DNA of 43,537 nt from Acidiphilium rubrum (GCF_900156265.1 NZ_FTNE01000001.1:14402-57938), one strand, 5' to 3'; counted from the stretch's first letter, positions 35,288 through 43,417 are shown. Notes: generated by a model from the sequence alone, not told the origin. Program-made: numbers and translations.

Positions 35288-36112
35288 ATGACCAAACACA
35301 AACTCCTCTCGCTCGGCCACGGCCTCTTCCTCGGCTTCATCGCCCTGATCATCATCTTCCCGTTCTACTGGATGATCGCCTCCTCGCTGAAAACCGAGAA
35401 CCAGATTTTCCAGCTGCCGCCGGTCTGGCTGTTCAAACCCCATTTCGCCTCCTACGCCGCCGCCATCGTCAACGACAATATCCTGCGCGCCCTGCTCAAT
35501 TCATTGATCGTCACGGTCGGCGCCGTCGCCCTCGGCATCGCGGTCGGCGCCCCGGCCGCCTACGGCCTCGCCCGCTACACCTTCCGCGGCTCATCGCAGA
35601 TCCAGTTCTGGTACGTCACCAACTGGATGCTGATCCCCGTCGTCGTCCTCATCCCGTTCTACCTGCTCGCCGCGAACCTGCGCATGATCGATAACCCGAT
35701 CGTCCTGATCCTGATCTACCAGACCTTCGTGGTCCCCGTGGTCGTGTGGCTCCTGGTCGATCAGTTCCGCGCCGTGCCGATCGCCCTCGAAGAAGCTGCC
35801 TTGCTCGACGGCATGAGCAAATTCGGCATCTTCCTGCGCATCACCTTGCCGCTCACCGTGCCCGGCATCACCGTCGCCGCCATTCTCGCCGGCATCTTCG
35901 CCTGGAACGACCTGCTCTACGCCTTCATCCTCACCCCCGGCACCGATGCCCGCACCGCACCAACCGTCATGATGAGCTACCTCGGCGGCTACATCATCCC
36001 CTGGGGCCGCGTGATGGCAAGCGCTGTCATGATCACCGGCCCCGTCGTGGTCGGCGGCATTGCGATCAATAAATATATCGCGCGCGGGCTGACGCTCGGC
36101 GCGGTGAAATAA
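35288..36112 (+). CDS. ABC transporter permease (MalG/SmoG-like)
   Basis: A 274-aa inner-membrane permease. The opening IIIFPFYWMIASSLKTENQI and the EAA loop EEAALLDGMSKFGIFLRITLPL are hallmark features of the MalG-type partner subunit. The true start is the ATG at 35288, five bases after the upstream permease stop; the frame is open farther back only as an overlap with that gene. The ATPase gene follows after nine bases. Confidence 0.92.
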   Translation: MTKHKLLSLGHGLFLGFIALIIIFPFYWMIASSLKTENQIFQLPPVWLFKPHFASYAAAIVNDNILRALLNSLIVTVGAVALGIAVGAPAAYGLARYTFRGSSQIQFWYVTNWMLIPVVVLIPFYLLAANLRMIDNPIVLILIYQTFVVPVVVWLLVDQFRAVPIALEEAALLDGMSKFGIFLRITLPLTVPGITVAAILAGIFAWNDLLYAFILTPGTDARTAPTVMMSYLGGYIIPWGRVMASAVMITGPVVVGGIAINKYIARGLTLGAVK

Positions 36113-36121
36113 GGAGGCCGC

Positions 36122-37201
36122 GTGGCTCAAATCTCGATCGACGGTGTCACCAAGCGCTACGGCGCCACCGAGGTACTGAAACGGCTCGACCTCAGCGTCG
36201 CCGAAGGTGAATTCATGGTCCTGCTCGGCCCCTCCGGCTGCGGCAAAACCACCCTGCTGCGCATGATCGCCGGGCTCGAAACCCCCAGCACCGGCCGCAT
36301 CATGATCGGCGGCACCGATGTCACCCTAACCCCGCCCGCCAAGCGCGACGTCGGCATGGTCTTCCAAAGCTACGCCCTCTACCCGCACATGACGGTGCGC
36401 GAAAACATCGCCCTCGGCCTGAAACTGCGCGGCGTCACCCCCACCGAAATCGCCAGCCGGATCGAACGCGTCGCCGCCCTCGTGCAAATCGCCCCCTACC
36501 TCGAACGCAAACCGAAAGCCCTCTCCGGCGGCCAACGCCAGCGCGTCGCCCTCGCCCGCGTCATCGCCCGCGAACCCTCCGTCTCGCTGATGGACGAACC
36601 CCTTTCGAACATCGACGCCCAGCTCCGCACCGTCATGCGCGCCGAACTCCTGCGCATCCACCGCAAGACCGGCATGACCACCATCTACGTCACCCACGAC
36701 CAGGAAGAGGCCATGGGCCTCGGCGACCGCATCACGGTCATGAATTTCGGCCACGTCGAACAGATCGGCACGCCCGATGAAATCTACGCGCACCCCGCCA
36801 ACGCCTTCGTCGCCCGCTTCATCGGCGCGCCCCGCATGAACCTCATCCGCCTCGCCCACCGCCCCGGCGCCAACGCGATCGAGGCCGCCGGCATCCGCGC
36901 CCCCGTGCCCGCCACCCTCGGCACCCTGCCGCCTGATCTCTTCCTCGGCTTTCGCGGCGAAGAAGCCCGCCCCGGCGCCGCCCACGATGGCGAGGCGATG
37001 ATCGAAGGCGTCGTCGATGTCGTCGAACATCTCGGCGCCCAAATCGAAGTCCACCTCCGCCTCGACGATGGCGAGGAAGCCGTCTTCCGCCGCCCGCGCG
37101 GCGAAACCATCTGGCGCGAAGGCGAACGCGCCTCCCTCGCCATCCCCGCCGCGCACCTGCACCTCTTCAACGCGGAAACCGGCGCGGCCCTGCGCGCATG
37201 A
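36122..37201 (+). CDS. ABC transporter ATP-binding protein (MalK/UgpC/SmoK-like)
   Basis: A 359-aa ATPase that powers the importer. Walker A is GPSGCGKTT, the signature LSGGQRQR, Walker B LMDEPLSNID and the switch THDQEEAM. A C-terminal TOBE-type regulatory domain follows from about residue 240. The start is GTG, with GGAGG at 36113-36117. Its stop overlaps the start of the SDR gene (ATGA), tying transport to the next catabolic enzyme. Confidence 0.94.
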   Translation: MAQISIDGVTKRYGATEVLKRLDLSVAEGEFMVLLGPSGCGKTTLLRMIAGLETPSTGRIMIGGTDVTLTPPAKRDVGMVFQSYALYPHMTVRENIALGLKLRGVTPTEIASRIERVAALVQIAPYLERKPKALSGGQRQRVALARVIAREPSVSLMDEPLSNIDAQLRTVMRAELLRIHRKTGMTTIYVTHDQEEAMGLGDRITVMNFGHVEQIGTPDEIYAHPANAFVARFIGAPRMNLIRLAHRPGANAIEAAGIRAPVPATLGTLPPDLFLGFRGEEARPGAAHDGEAMIEGVVDVVEHLGAQIEVHLRLDDGEEAVFRRPRGETIWREGERASLAIPAAHLHLFNAETGAALRA

Positions 37202-37929
37202 CCACGGAGTTCCAAGGCAAACGCATCCTGATCACCGGCGCCGGCAAAGGCATCGGCCGCGCCCTCGCCACCATGGCCGCCGCCAAAGGCGCCACCATCG
37301 TCGCCCTCAGCCGCTCCCCTGATGATCTCGCCTCCCTCCACCAGGCCACCGGTGCCGAAACCCACACGATCGACCTCGAACACACCGAGGCAATCACCGC
37401 CCTGATGCCCAACCTCGCCCCGGTCGACTACCTGATCAACAACGCCGGCATCGCCCTGCTCGCCCCCTTCACCGAAACCACAGCCACCCAGTTCGACCAG
37501 ATCATGGCGGTCAACCTCCGCGCCCCGTTCCTCATCGCCCAGGCAGTCGTCCGCAACTGGCTCAGCCGCAACCACCCAGGCGCCATCGTCAACGTCTCCT
37601 CGATCGCCAGCCTCTGGGGCACCCCCGACCACGTCGCCTACGCCGCCTCCAAAGCCGCCCTCGACTCCATGACCCTCACCATGGCCAACGAACTCGGCCC
37701 CTTCGGCATCCGCACCAACAGCATCAACCCCGTCATAACCCTCACCCCCATGGGCGAACGCGCCTGGTCCGACCCCGCCAAATCAAACCCCATGCTCGCC
37801 CGCATCCCGCTGCGCCGCTTCGCAAAACCCGAAGAAATCGCAAGCGTCGCCATGTTCCTGCTCTCGGCCGCCGCAGGCATGATCAACGGCGTCATTATGC
37901 CCATCGATGGCGGGTTTCGGGCGGGTTAA
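37198..37929 (+). CDS. Short-chain dehydrogenase, L-xylulose reductase (DCXR)-like
   Basis: A 243-aa Rossmann-fold oxidoreductase. The cofactor motif is GAGKGIGR, the catalytic Ser is in VNVSS and the Tyr-Lys pair in YAASK. Beyond generic SDR features, the segments VALSRSPDDLASL, GERAWSDPAKSNPMLARIPL and VNLRAPFLIAQAVVRNWL closely follow the dicarbonyl/L-xylulose reductase family known from animals. Such enzymes interconvert L-xylulose and xylitol with NADP(H). An arginine in VALSR after the second strand fits NADP preference. Its start overlaps the ATPase stop. Function as a pentitol or sorbitol dehydrogenase (SmoS-like) is the alternative. Confidence 0.82.
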   Translation: MTTEFQGKRILITGAGKGIGRALATMAAAKGATIVALSRSPDDLASLHQATGAETHTIDLEHTEAITALMPNLAPVDYLINNAGIALLAPFTETTATQFDQIMAVNLRAPFLIAQAVVRNWLSRNHPGAIVNVSSIASLWGTPDHVAYAASKAALDSMTLTMANELGPFGIRTNSINPVITLTPMGERAWSDPAKSNPMLARIPLRRFAKPEEIASVAMFLLSAAAGMINGVIMPIDGGFRAG

Positions 37930-37955
37930 GGTGGGGCAGGGCAGGGAAGCAAGCA

Positions 37956-37988
37956 CTTCTTTTTTGTAAAAAAGAAGCAAAAAACTTT
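37956..37988 (+). repeat. T-stem/A-stem hairpin repeat, copy 5
   Basis: CTTCTTTTTT (37956-37965) pairs with AAAAAAGAAG (37968-37977), followed by the tail CAAAAAACTTTTATTCG. A purine-rich lead GGGCAGGGAAGCAAGCA precedes it, as at other copies. It lies at the end of the polyol operon. Confidence 0.82.
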
Positions 37989-38185
37989 TATTCGTCAGGG
38001 TCTTGGCCATCACCGCGACCGAGCCCTAACCGCCCGGATCGCACCACCCATCCATCCCACCGCGTCGACCAGCGCCGGCAGCTTCGCGCTCATTGCGGTC
38101 TTCACCGGGTGAGGGAGCCCACCCGCCTAGCAGACGCTCAGCATTCTGCAAAACCGCTGGTCAATTCGGCTTTAAGATGGCGCAA
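37989..38185. other. Intergenic junction between polyol operon and AT-rich island
   Basis: No supported gene. A 27-codon minus-strand frame (38010-38093, starting MSAKLPALVDAVGWMGG and ending in an Arg-rich tail) could be a gene remnant, since it reads like coding sequence in high-GC codon use, but it is too short to call. Base composition drops sharply from about 38150 onward, marking the edge of the acquired segment. Confidence 0.3.
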
Positions 38186-40135
38186 TCAAACCGACAGCAG
38201 CTCATCCCGAGCCTCCAGGGAGCGTCCTTTTGGCCCACGCCAGATCGTGAGAGCATCACGAAAAAGTAACTCTGAGCGCCGTGTAATTGCCTCCTCGTCC
38301 CAGTCATCAACCGATTGAAAATATCTGTTTAACCGAAGTGAAGAGTGTTGTAGAATCGCCGCCCGCTTTAGATCAAAGATGTTTGCGCCAATTGAGGAAT
38401 TTAGCCTGCCGACAATTAAGGTGAGATTCCCAATAGTGTTAACTAGGCGCTCTCGTTCAACGATCGCCTTCTCTAAACCATTGAGTGGAAGTTGTAAGCG
38501 ATCCTTCTTGATGGCCTGTTCGAGTTGTTCTGGATTGACTTGGTGTCCCCCCGTCAAGGGCCAAGTTCCGCACCAAGACTGAGGCAGAACGTGCTCGGAA
38601 GTCAGTTGCGAATCAATCTTTATGATTTCCGAATACTTGTGTCGCTCGGCATGCTCCAGCCTAGACAATATATAAACTAGGCGCTGGCCGGTTAAAATCT
38701 TATATAGAGGCTTTCGCATGAAGGCTGCCTGGAACTGCTCATCAGTCGGCCAATCGACAGAATCACCATTCAGTCCGGTAAAGAAATCACGCAGGACTTT
38801 TTGGTTGATTCCCTTCGAACGCATGTCCCTGATTGCTTGGATGAAAACCTTATTATATCCCTTTGTAGTCCGATCGCAGATCGAGCGTCGGACGATATAC
38901 GATTCAAGTGTCAGTAGGATGTCGGCTTTTTCCTCAGGCTCAATCTCAGTCTCCGCAAAAATCGCCATAACAAGCGGGAATGCGATTGTGAAATCGAACG
39001 CAGAAAGAAATCTTGCGAAGTTGGGCAGGTCATCGTCGCCCACAGGCTCTACAAGCTGGCGGTAGACCTTCGAGTGCTTGTAGATGAACTTGAGCTCTTC
39101 CCTCACTTTCAGGTCATGCTTTCGGAAATTGATCCAATCCAAATATTCTTGGAAAATTCTACTTTGGTTGATCTCTGTACCAGTCGCAGCGGCCAGAAAA
39201 TTCGTAAAGAAAAACTCCATTCTCGGCTTTTTTAAGCGGCCTTGCCTATCTTCTAACGTCCAAAACCTCTCCTCGAAATGACTCCAGTCCTGTGCGTAAA
39301 TCTCATCCACGTTTTCACGATTTTGCTCGGCTCTCATGAATGCATAATTGCGAATCAAATCGGAAGCCAAGAGTGGAGCACCTCGGTAGTTCAGGCTTTC
39401 AAATATAACCTGTGCATCATCACTGCTATCCAGCAATATAACAACAGTTTGAAAGTCTGCTAAAAAGGTCTCTACTAAATGTATCAGAATTTCCTCAGTC
39501 GAATATGTATCAATACCTAGTATGTCTCCTGGGGATTGAACAAGCCTAGAGACCATATCGTAAAAAAATAGGTAGGCTTGAACAGTCCTAGGCAGATCGA
39601 ACTCTTTTAGTGCGTTTTTGCCAGATGTCTTCGGTTTAAATGTAGCGTAGTATTTTGACCGCACTTTCTCACGATCCGCAGTCATGAGCACGTCAAAGAA
39701 TGACCCGCGATCATACTTAGTGGGTCTGACCTTCACTTGATCAGCAGGGTCCGAAAAAGCCCCACTTTCTTGTGAGTTAAATATCAGCTTCCCGATCTTG
39801 GCTGTGAGCTCACTGGTTTCCTGCCTAAAGCAAACATCCCGCAACGCTGAGAGTATAATTTGAAATGTAGTAAGGCGCTGCTGTCCGTCAATTACGCTAA
39901 ACCTGGTCGACTCACTAACGGAATCTTTTTTTCTTTCATCAATAACAATTGCGCCACAATAATGCGGCTTCGGGACCCGTCCATCTAATCGGACACGGAG
40001 TTGCGATACCATATCGTCCCACAATGGCTCCCACTGGACCTCACGGTCCCAAACGTAGTGCCGTTGAAAGATCGGTATAATGTACTGACAATTCGACGAA
40101 AAAATATCTCGAACGCACTCCGGCTTAGCCTTCAT
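38186..40135 (-). CDS. DUF262/DUF1524 protein, GmrSD-like putative type IV restriction nuclease
   Basis: A 649-aa protein. The N-terminal DUF262 (ParB/Srx-like NTPase) domain has FQRHYVW (23-29) and DGQQRLTT (83-90). The C-terminal DUF1524 His-Me-finger nuclease region has SEHVLPQSW with His515, and NTIGNLTLIVGRLN with Asn570. This two-domain layout is shared with GmrSD/BrxU/SspE-type enzymes that cut modified phage DNA. The gene is strikingly AT-rich and uses different codons from its neighbours, and no partner gene adjoins it, indicating horizontal transfer of a single-gene defence cargo. Which modification it would sense is unknown. Function is inferred from domains. Confidence 0.8.
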   Translation of the reverse strand: MKAKPECVRDIFSSNCQYIIPIFQRHYVWDREVQWEPLWDDMVSQLRVRLDGRVPKPHYCGAIVIDERKKDSVSESTRFSVIDGQQRLTTFQIILSALRDVCFRQETSELTAKIGKLIFNSQESGAFSDPADQVKVRPTKYDRGSFFDVLMTADREKVRSKYYATFKPKTSGKNALKEFDLPRTVQAYLFFYDMVSRLVQSPGDILGIDTYSTEEILIHLVETFLADFQTVVILLDSSDDAQVIFESLNYRGAPLLASDLIRNYAFMRAEQNRENVDEIYAQDWSHFEERFWTLEDRQGRLKKPRMEFFFTNFLAAATGTEINQSRIFQEYLDWINFRKHDLKVREELKFIYKHSKVYRQLVEPVGDDDLPNFARFLSAFDFTIAFPLVMAIFAETEIEPEEKADILLTLESYIVRRSICDRTTKGYNKVFIQAIRDMRSKGINQKVLRDFFTGLNGDSVDWPTDEQFQAAFMRKPLYKILTGQRLVYILSRLEHAERHKYSEIIKIDSQLTSEHVLPQSWCGTWPLTGGHQVNPEQLEQAIKKDRLQLPLNGLEKAIVERERLVNTIGNLTLIVGRLNSSIGANIFDLKRAAILQHSSLRLNRYFQSVDDWDEEAITRRSELLFRDALTIWRGPKGRSLEARDELLSV

Positions 40136-40421
40136 TTAATCACTCCCTACTTGTAGGCCTCCCTAAACTCGTTAGCCGTCCTTCACATAATGATGGAAGG
40201 TCGCCTGCGGCTTGGCCGGAGCGCCACAAACTCTGGCAGCAGATTTGGATAGAACGCAAGCGATCCGATCTTATACCGGTAAGCCGGGGTGGGACAATGA
40301 CCACGACGCGGCGGCGGCCCGCCCACCGGCAAACTCGGTCGAATTTCGACTCAACCGTGAACGTCCGCTTAACGTTGCGGGCGCCCCACAGCCGTCCGTC
40401 TCCTATCGGCCATCTGCCGAC
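40136..40421. other. Intergenic, no supported gene
   Basis: This 286-bp stretch includes the return from AT-rich to GC-rich composition near 40200 and is the right edge of the DUF262 island. The plus-strand frame through 40212-40949 is antisense to the BLUF gene and not convincing. No repeats flanking the island were recognised. Confidence 0.3.
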
Positions 40422-40898
40422 CTACTGAGCGCGCCCAAGCGAATCCAGCGACCCCGTAGCCAGATGATCGACAATACGTTTCAATGTTGCGATATTGTTC
40501 TCGTCTTCGGCGCTTTCGAGCGCGTCCTGGAGCACTTCGAGGATGTCGTCGGCACTGACCCGCTCCATCTGCCAATTCGCATACAGACGCTCGCGTTTTT
40601 CCACGCTCTCCTCCAGCGAGACGATATCGTAATGGCGCGGATCGCTATGCAGACTCGCCATCAGCTTCCGCACCTCGGCTTCCGGCCCCTCGATCCATTG
40701 AAAGAAGACGCCACTGCCGAAAACGAGCACCCCGGTAATGCCGCACGTGAGATTGTGGCGTTGCGCCGACTCGATGAGGCGGTTGACCTCGGCCTCCTCC
40801 ACGCCATCGGCAGCACGACTGCAATATACGAAAGTGTGCAGCGTGGGCGCGGTGGCGTCATAGTCAGGGTCGCTTGGAAAACCGGGTTCGTCGAACAT
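40422..40898 (-). CDS. BLUF-domain blue-light photoreceptor
   Basis: A 158-aa flavin-binding sensor. All BLUF hallmarks are present: Tyr25 (HTFVYCSRA), Asn49 (QRHNLTCGITG), Gln67 (FFQWIEG), and Trp109-x-Met111 (ANWQMER), with SDPRHYDIVSLEE between. A 35-residue helical tail follows and there is no output domain, so it is a short BLUF protein that should signal through a partner. It lies 480 bp from a FHA-SpoIIE phosphatase gene in the same orientation and near a STAS/kinase pair. A light-dependent link to that module is speculative. Confidence 0.9.
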   Translation of the reverse strand: MFDEPGFPSDPDYDATAPTLHTFVYCSRAADGVEEAEVNRLIESAQRHNLTCGITGVLVFGSGVFFQWIEGPEAEVRKLMASLHSDPRHYDIVSLEESVEKRERLYANWQMERVSADDILEVLQDALESAEDENNIATLKRIVDHLATGSLDSLGRAQ

Positions 40899-41377
40899 GG
40901 GTTGGCTCGCTTTGTCTATGTCAGGCAGGCCGTGTCACACGGTCGGTGACGATTAGGGTAGCGCATTGATCTTATTTGTGTAAGCAGGGACAGATTCGGG
41001 ATACGTGTAAAAAGCGGTCACAGGCCAAACCGGCCCCCACCCCCCGACCGTCCAACGTGGCATGTCCGCGCCGCGCAGCTTTATCATACATCATATCCGC
41101 CGCGCGACATGAAGTGCGCCAGCAATCACACCAACCGTCAGTGCCGTGTCCGCATCGGCGATGGCGACGTCGCAGGGCTCGATATCCCGTAACGTCCAGC
41201 ACCCGAACCTCTCCCAACCGTCCGCCGCCGTCCCCACCCCAACCCCCAAACGAACAAAAGTTTTTTGCTGCTTTTTTACAAAAAAGCAGGGCTTGCCTTC
41301 CCGTGCCTGTCCGGCGGACCGCACAGATCGTTGTGCGCTGTCAGCAAATCGGCGCACGCGAGTTCACATCGGCGTTG
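40899..41377. other. 479-bp gap without a supported gene
   Basis: It lies between two minus-strand genes and holds a T-stem hairpin repeat at 41257-41289, 88 bp past the stop of the FHA-SpoIIE gene. Short frames on the minus strand (for example 41091-41357) run through the repeat and have no recognisable domain. The rest should contain the BLUF promoter, but I cannot define it. Confidence 0.4.
41257..41289 (-). repeat. T-stem/A-stem hairpin repeat, copy 6 (inverted)
   Basis: CTGCTTTTTT (41268-41277) pairs with AAAAAAGCAG (41280-41289); the family tail (AAAAGTTTTTTG) is on the left. CTGC/GCAG is another co-varied stem base. It is downstream of the minus-strand FHA-SpoIIE gene and oriented with it. 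Confidence 0.8.
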
Positions 41378-42505
41378 CTAAGCGAAACTAACCAAAAGCG
41401 CCGAGAAATCATCCTCCAGCGGGCCGGGGCGGGCGGCGGCGCGGACCGCCGTGTAGATGGCGCTGGTAAGCCCGCCGTCCGGCGTGGCGTATTGACGCAC
41501 CAGCTGGCGAAGGTCCTCGATCTGCCATTGGCGGCCATCCGGCGTCAATATTTCAAACGTCCCGTCAGAAATGATCAAAAGCTGTGCGCCGGGCGGCAGG
41601 GATGCTTCGCCCACCAGCCATTTGCCGGATTGCATCATGCCGATGGCGGGGCCGCGGCGCCAAAGCGGCGTCGGTTCGGCCTGCGCTTGTGTCACGAGAA
41701 AGGCCGGGTGGTGCCCGGCGGCGCAATAGCGCAACTGGCGGCTGGGCAAATCATACGTGAAATACCACAGCGTCAGCATCAGCCCGTTATGCTCCTCCAT
41801 CGGGAACATCCGGTTCAGCCCGGCGGCAACCGCCGCGGGGTCTGCGAAATCGACACCGGGAAGCGCGCGCCGGCGCAGCGTGTTGGCAACGTTGGCGGCG
41901 TGCATCGCCGAGCCGATGCCGTGACCGGAGACATCGAGCAAAAACCCCGCAAACACCGTCTCGGACAGAAACTGGTAGCCGAACGCGTCGCCGCCGAGCT
42001 TGGCGGAGGGCACGAAGCACCATTCGGTGCGGATCACGCCGTCGAGAATCGGCTGCGGCAGGATCGCGCGAACGTAGTCCTCCGCGCGTTTCAAATCCGC
42101 GCTATGCTCCTCCTCCTGGGCAATCTCGGCAAGGTCGCGCCGCTCATAGCGGATCGGAAACGCGCCGAGGCGGAAAATGGTTCCGCTGCGCAGCCGGGCC
42201 GGCCGGTCGAGTCTCTGCCCATCGAGATAGGTGCCGTTGGTGCTGCCGAGATCGGTGAGAACGGCATCGATGCCGAAGACCTCGATCCGGCAATGGCGCC
42301 GCGAAATCTCCGGGCTGGCGATCACCAGCTCGGCCGGTGCGGTACGCCCGATCGTCATGCCTTCGGGCGCGATGGCGACGCGCCGCGGTGTCACGTCGAT
42401 CGAATAATTCAGCAAATGGCAGAACTGGGCCGGCGGCGCCTCGTCGACCGGAACCGGGCCCACGATCGTCTGGTCGCCATTGTCATCCTGGAACGAAGTC
42501 GCCAT
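41378..42505 (-). CDS. FHA-domain SpoIIE/RsbU-type PP2C phosphatase
   Basis: A 375-aa signalling protein. The N-terminal FHA domain (about 45-120) has IGR (52-54), SRRH with Ser68/His71, and GSTNGTYLDG (87-96) for phosphothreonine binding. A short helical linker leads to a SpoIIE phosphatase domain (about 155-375) with metal ligands in GGDAF (171-175), DVSGHG (191-196) and the C-terminal DDFSALLV. It probably dephosphorylates the STAS antagonist encoded divergently at 42669. The FHA fusion suggests that phosphothreonine input from a Ser/Thr kinase tunes it; no such kinase is in the window. Confidence 0.9.
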   Translation of the reverse strand: MATSFQDDNGDQTIVGPVPVDEAPPAQFCHLLNYSIDVTPRRVAIAPEGMTIGRTAPAELVIASPEISRRHCRIEVFGIDAVLTDLGSTNGTYLDGQRLDRPARLRSGTIFRLGAFPIRYERRDLAEIAQEEEHSADLKRAEDYVRAILPQPILDGVIRTEWCFVPSAKLGGDAFGYQFLSETVFAGFLLDVSGHGIGSAMHAANVANTLRRRALPGVDFADPAAVAAGLNRMFPMEEHNGLMLTLWYFTYDLPSRQLRYCAAGHHPAFLVTQAQAEPTPLWRRGPAIGMMQSGKWLVGEASLPPGAQLLIISDGTFEILTPDGRQWQIEDLRQLVRQYATPDGGLTSAIYTAVRAAARPGPLEDDFSALLVSFA

Positions 42506-42531
42506 CGAAACCCCCGCCCGGTCACCCGGGT

Positions 42532-42562
42532 ACGTTTGTCATTGAAACGTCATTCCAAACGT
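42532..42562. promoter_or_regulatory. Inverted repeat in the divergent promoter region of the partner-switch genes
   Basis: ACGTTTG (42532-42538) and CAAACGT (42556-42562) are inverted with a 17-bp spacer in the 163-bp gap between the phosphatase and STAS genes. It may be an operator serving both directions. No EcfG-type GGAAC/GTT pair was found here. Confidence 0.35.
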
Positions 42563-42668
42563 AAAATGTCGTAAAGCGCAACGAGTTTTATGGCTTGAAA
42601 GAACACATTGCCTCTGGCATTGCCAAAAAGACACGCGGTCGATCCCGACCCGGACAACGGAGTTTTCC

Positions 42669-43004
42669 ATGCCGATTGCGTTAGAAGAATTGACAGGTAC
42701 CATCACCAAGGTCGTGCTGTCCGGGCGGATCGATATCGCCGGCGCATCCGCGATCGACATGCCAATGAGCCTGGTGGGCGGCTCAAAAAAGGCGGTGATC
42801 GTGGATCTGGCCGGGGTCGAGTTCATGGCCTCGCTCGGGCTGCGCAGCGTGGTGCTGAGCGGCAAGACCGTGCTGGGCAAGGGCGGCAAATACGTGCTGC
42901 TGGCGCCGCGGCCGGCGGTGGAAGAAGTCATCACCACCAGCGGAGTGGACGAGCTGTTCCCGATTTTCCATGACGAGGCATCGGCGATCGCCGCGGTTTC
43001 CTGA
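42669..43004 (+). CDS. STAS-domain anti-sigma factor antagonist
   Basis: A 111-aa single-domain STAS protein (SpoIIAA/RsbV-like). The conserved phosphorylatable Ser55 is in VEFMASLGLRSV. It would bind the anti-sigma kinase when unphosphorylated and release its target. The HATPase gene follows five bases after its stop, and the likely phosphatase lies divergently upstream, completing a partner-switching set. No sigma factor or other target is encoded in the window. Confidence 0.9.
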   Translation: MPIALEELTGTITKVVLSGRIDIAGASAIDMPMSLVGGSKKAVIVDLAGVEFMASLGLRSVVLSGKTVLGKGGKYVLLAPRPAVEEVITTSGVDELFPIFHDEASAIAAVS

Positions 43005-43009
43005 TTGTC

Positions 43010-43417
43010 GTGGCTCACCCTCTGGCGATCACCACCGCGCCGGCGGATCTCGCGCGCCTCTACCCGTGGCTGGATGAGGCGGCGGCCGCAGCCGGCGTGA
43101 CGGAACCCCTGCTGGGCCGGATGCACGTGGCGGCCGAGGAGGCGGTGATGAACGTGGCCATGCATGGCATCGGCCTCGATCGCGGCGATGTCATCACCGT
43201 GAGTTTGCGGCGCGAGGATGCGGCGGTGGCGCTGGTGGTCGAGGATTCCGGTCCGGCATTCGACCCCGTGGCGGCGTCGGCGGTGGCACAAGCGGTTCGC
43301 CTGGAAGCGCCCGGCGCCGGCGGGGCGGGGCTGCGTCTGCTGCGGCATTATTGCAAGGAAATGGCGTACCATCGCGAAGCGGGGATCAACCGGCTGGTCC
43401 TGCGATTCGCCCTGTAG
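43010..43417 (+). CDS. HATPase anti-sigma factor / serine kinase (RsbW/SpoIIAB-like)
   Basis: A 135-aa GHKL ATPase domain protein. The N box AAEEAVMNVAMHG contains Glu44 and Asn48, the G1 box is EDSGPAFDP (78-86) and the G2-like loop GAGGAGLRLL (102-111). It should phosphorylate the STAS protein encoded five bases upstream and sequester an output protein. The start is GTG at 43010. The target, sigma factor or otherwise, is unknown. It is followed by 120 bp containing a short REP-like sequence to the end of the window. Confidence 0.88.
   Translation: MAHPLAITTAPADLARLYPWLDEAAAAAGVTEPLLGRMHVAAEEAVMNVAMHGIGLDRGDVITVSLRREDAAVALVVEDSGPAFDPVAASAVAQAVRLEAPGAGGAGLRLLRHYCKEMAYHREAGINRLVLRFAL

Noticed and set aside
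40212-40949. 245-codon plus-strand frame opposite the BLUF gene
   Set aside because: The BLUF protein on the minus strand has every conserved residue; the plus frame has no domain.
41091-41357. 88-codon minus-strand frame in the gap between the BLUF and FHA-SpoIIE genes
   Set aside because: It reads straight through the hairpin repeat (FFVKKQQKTF) and has no recognisable domain or ribosome-binding site.
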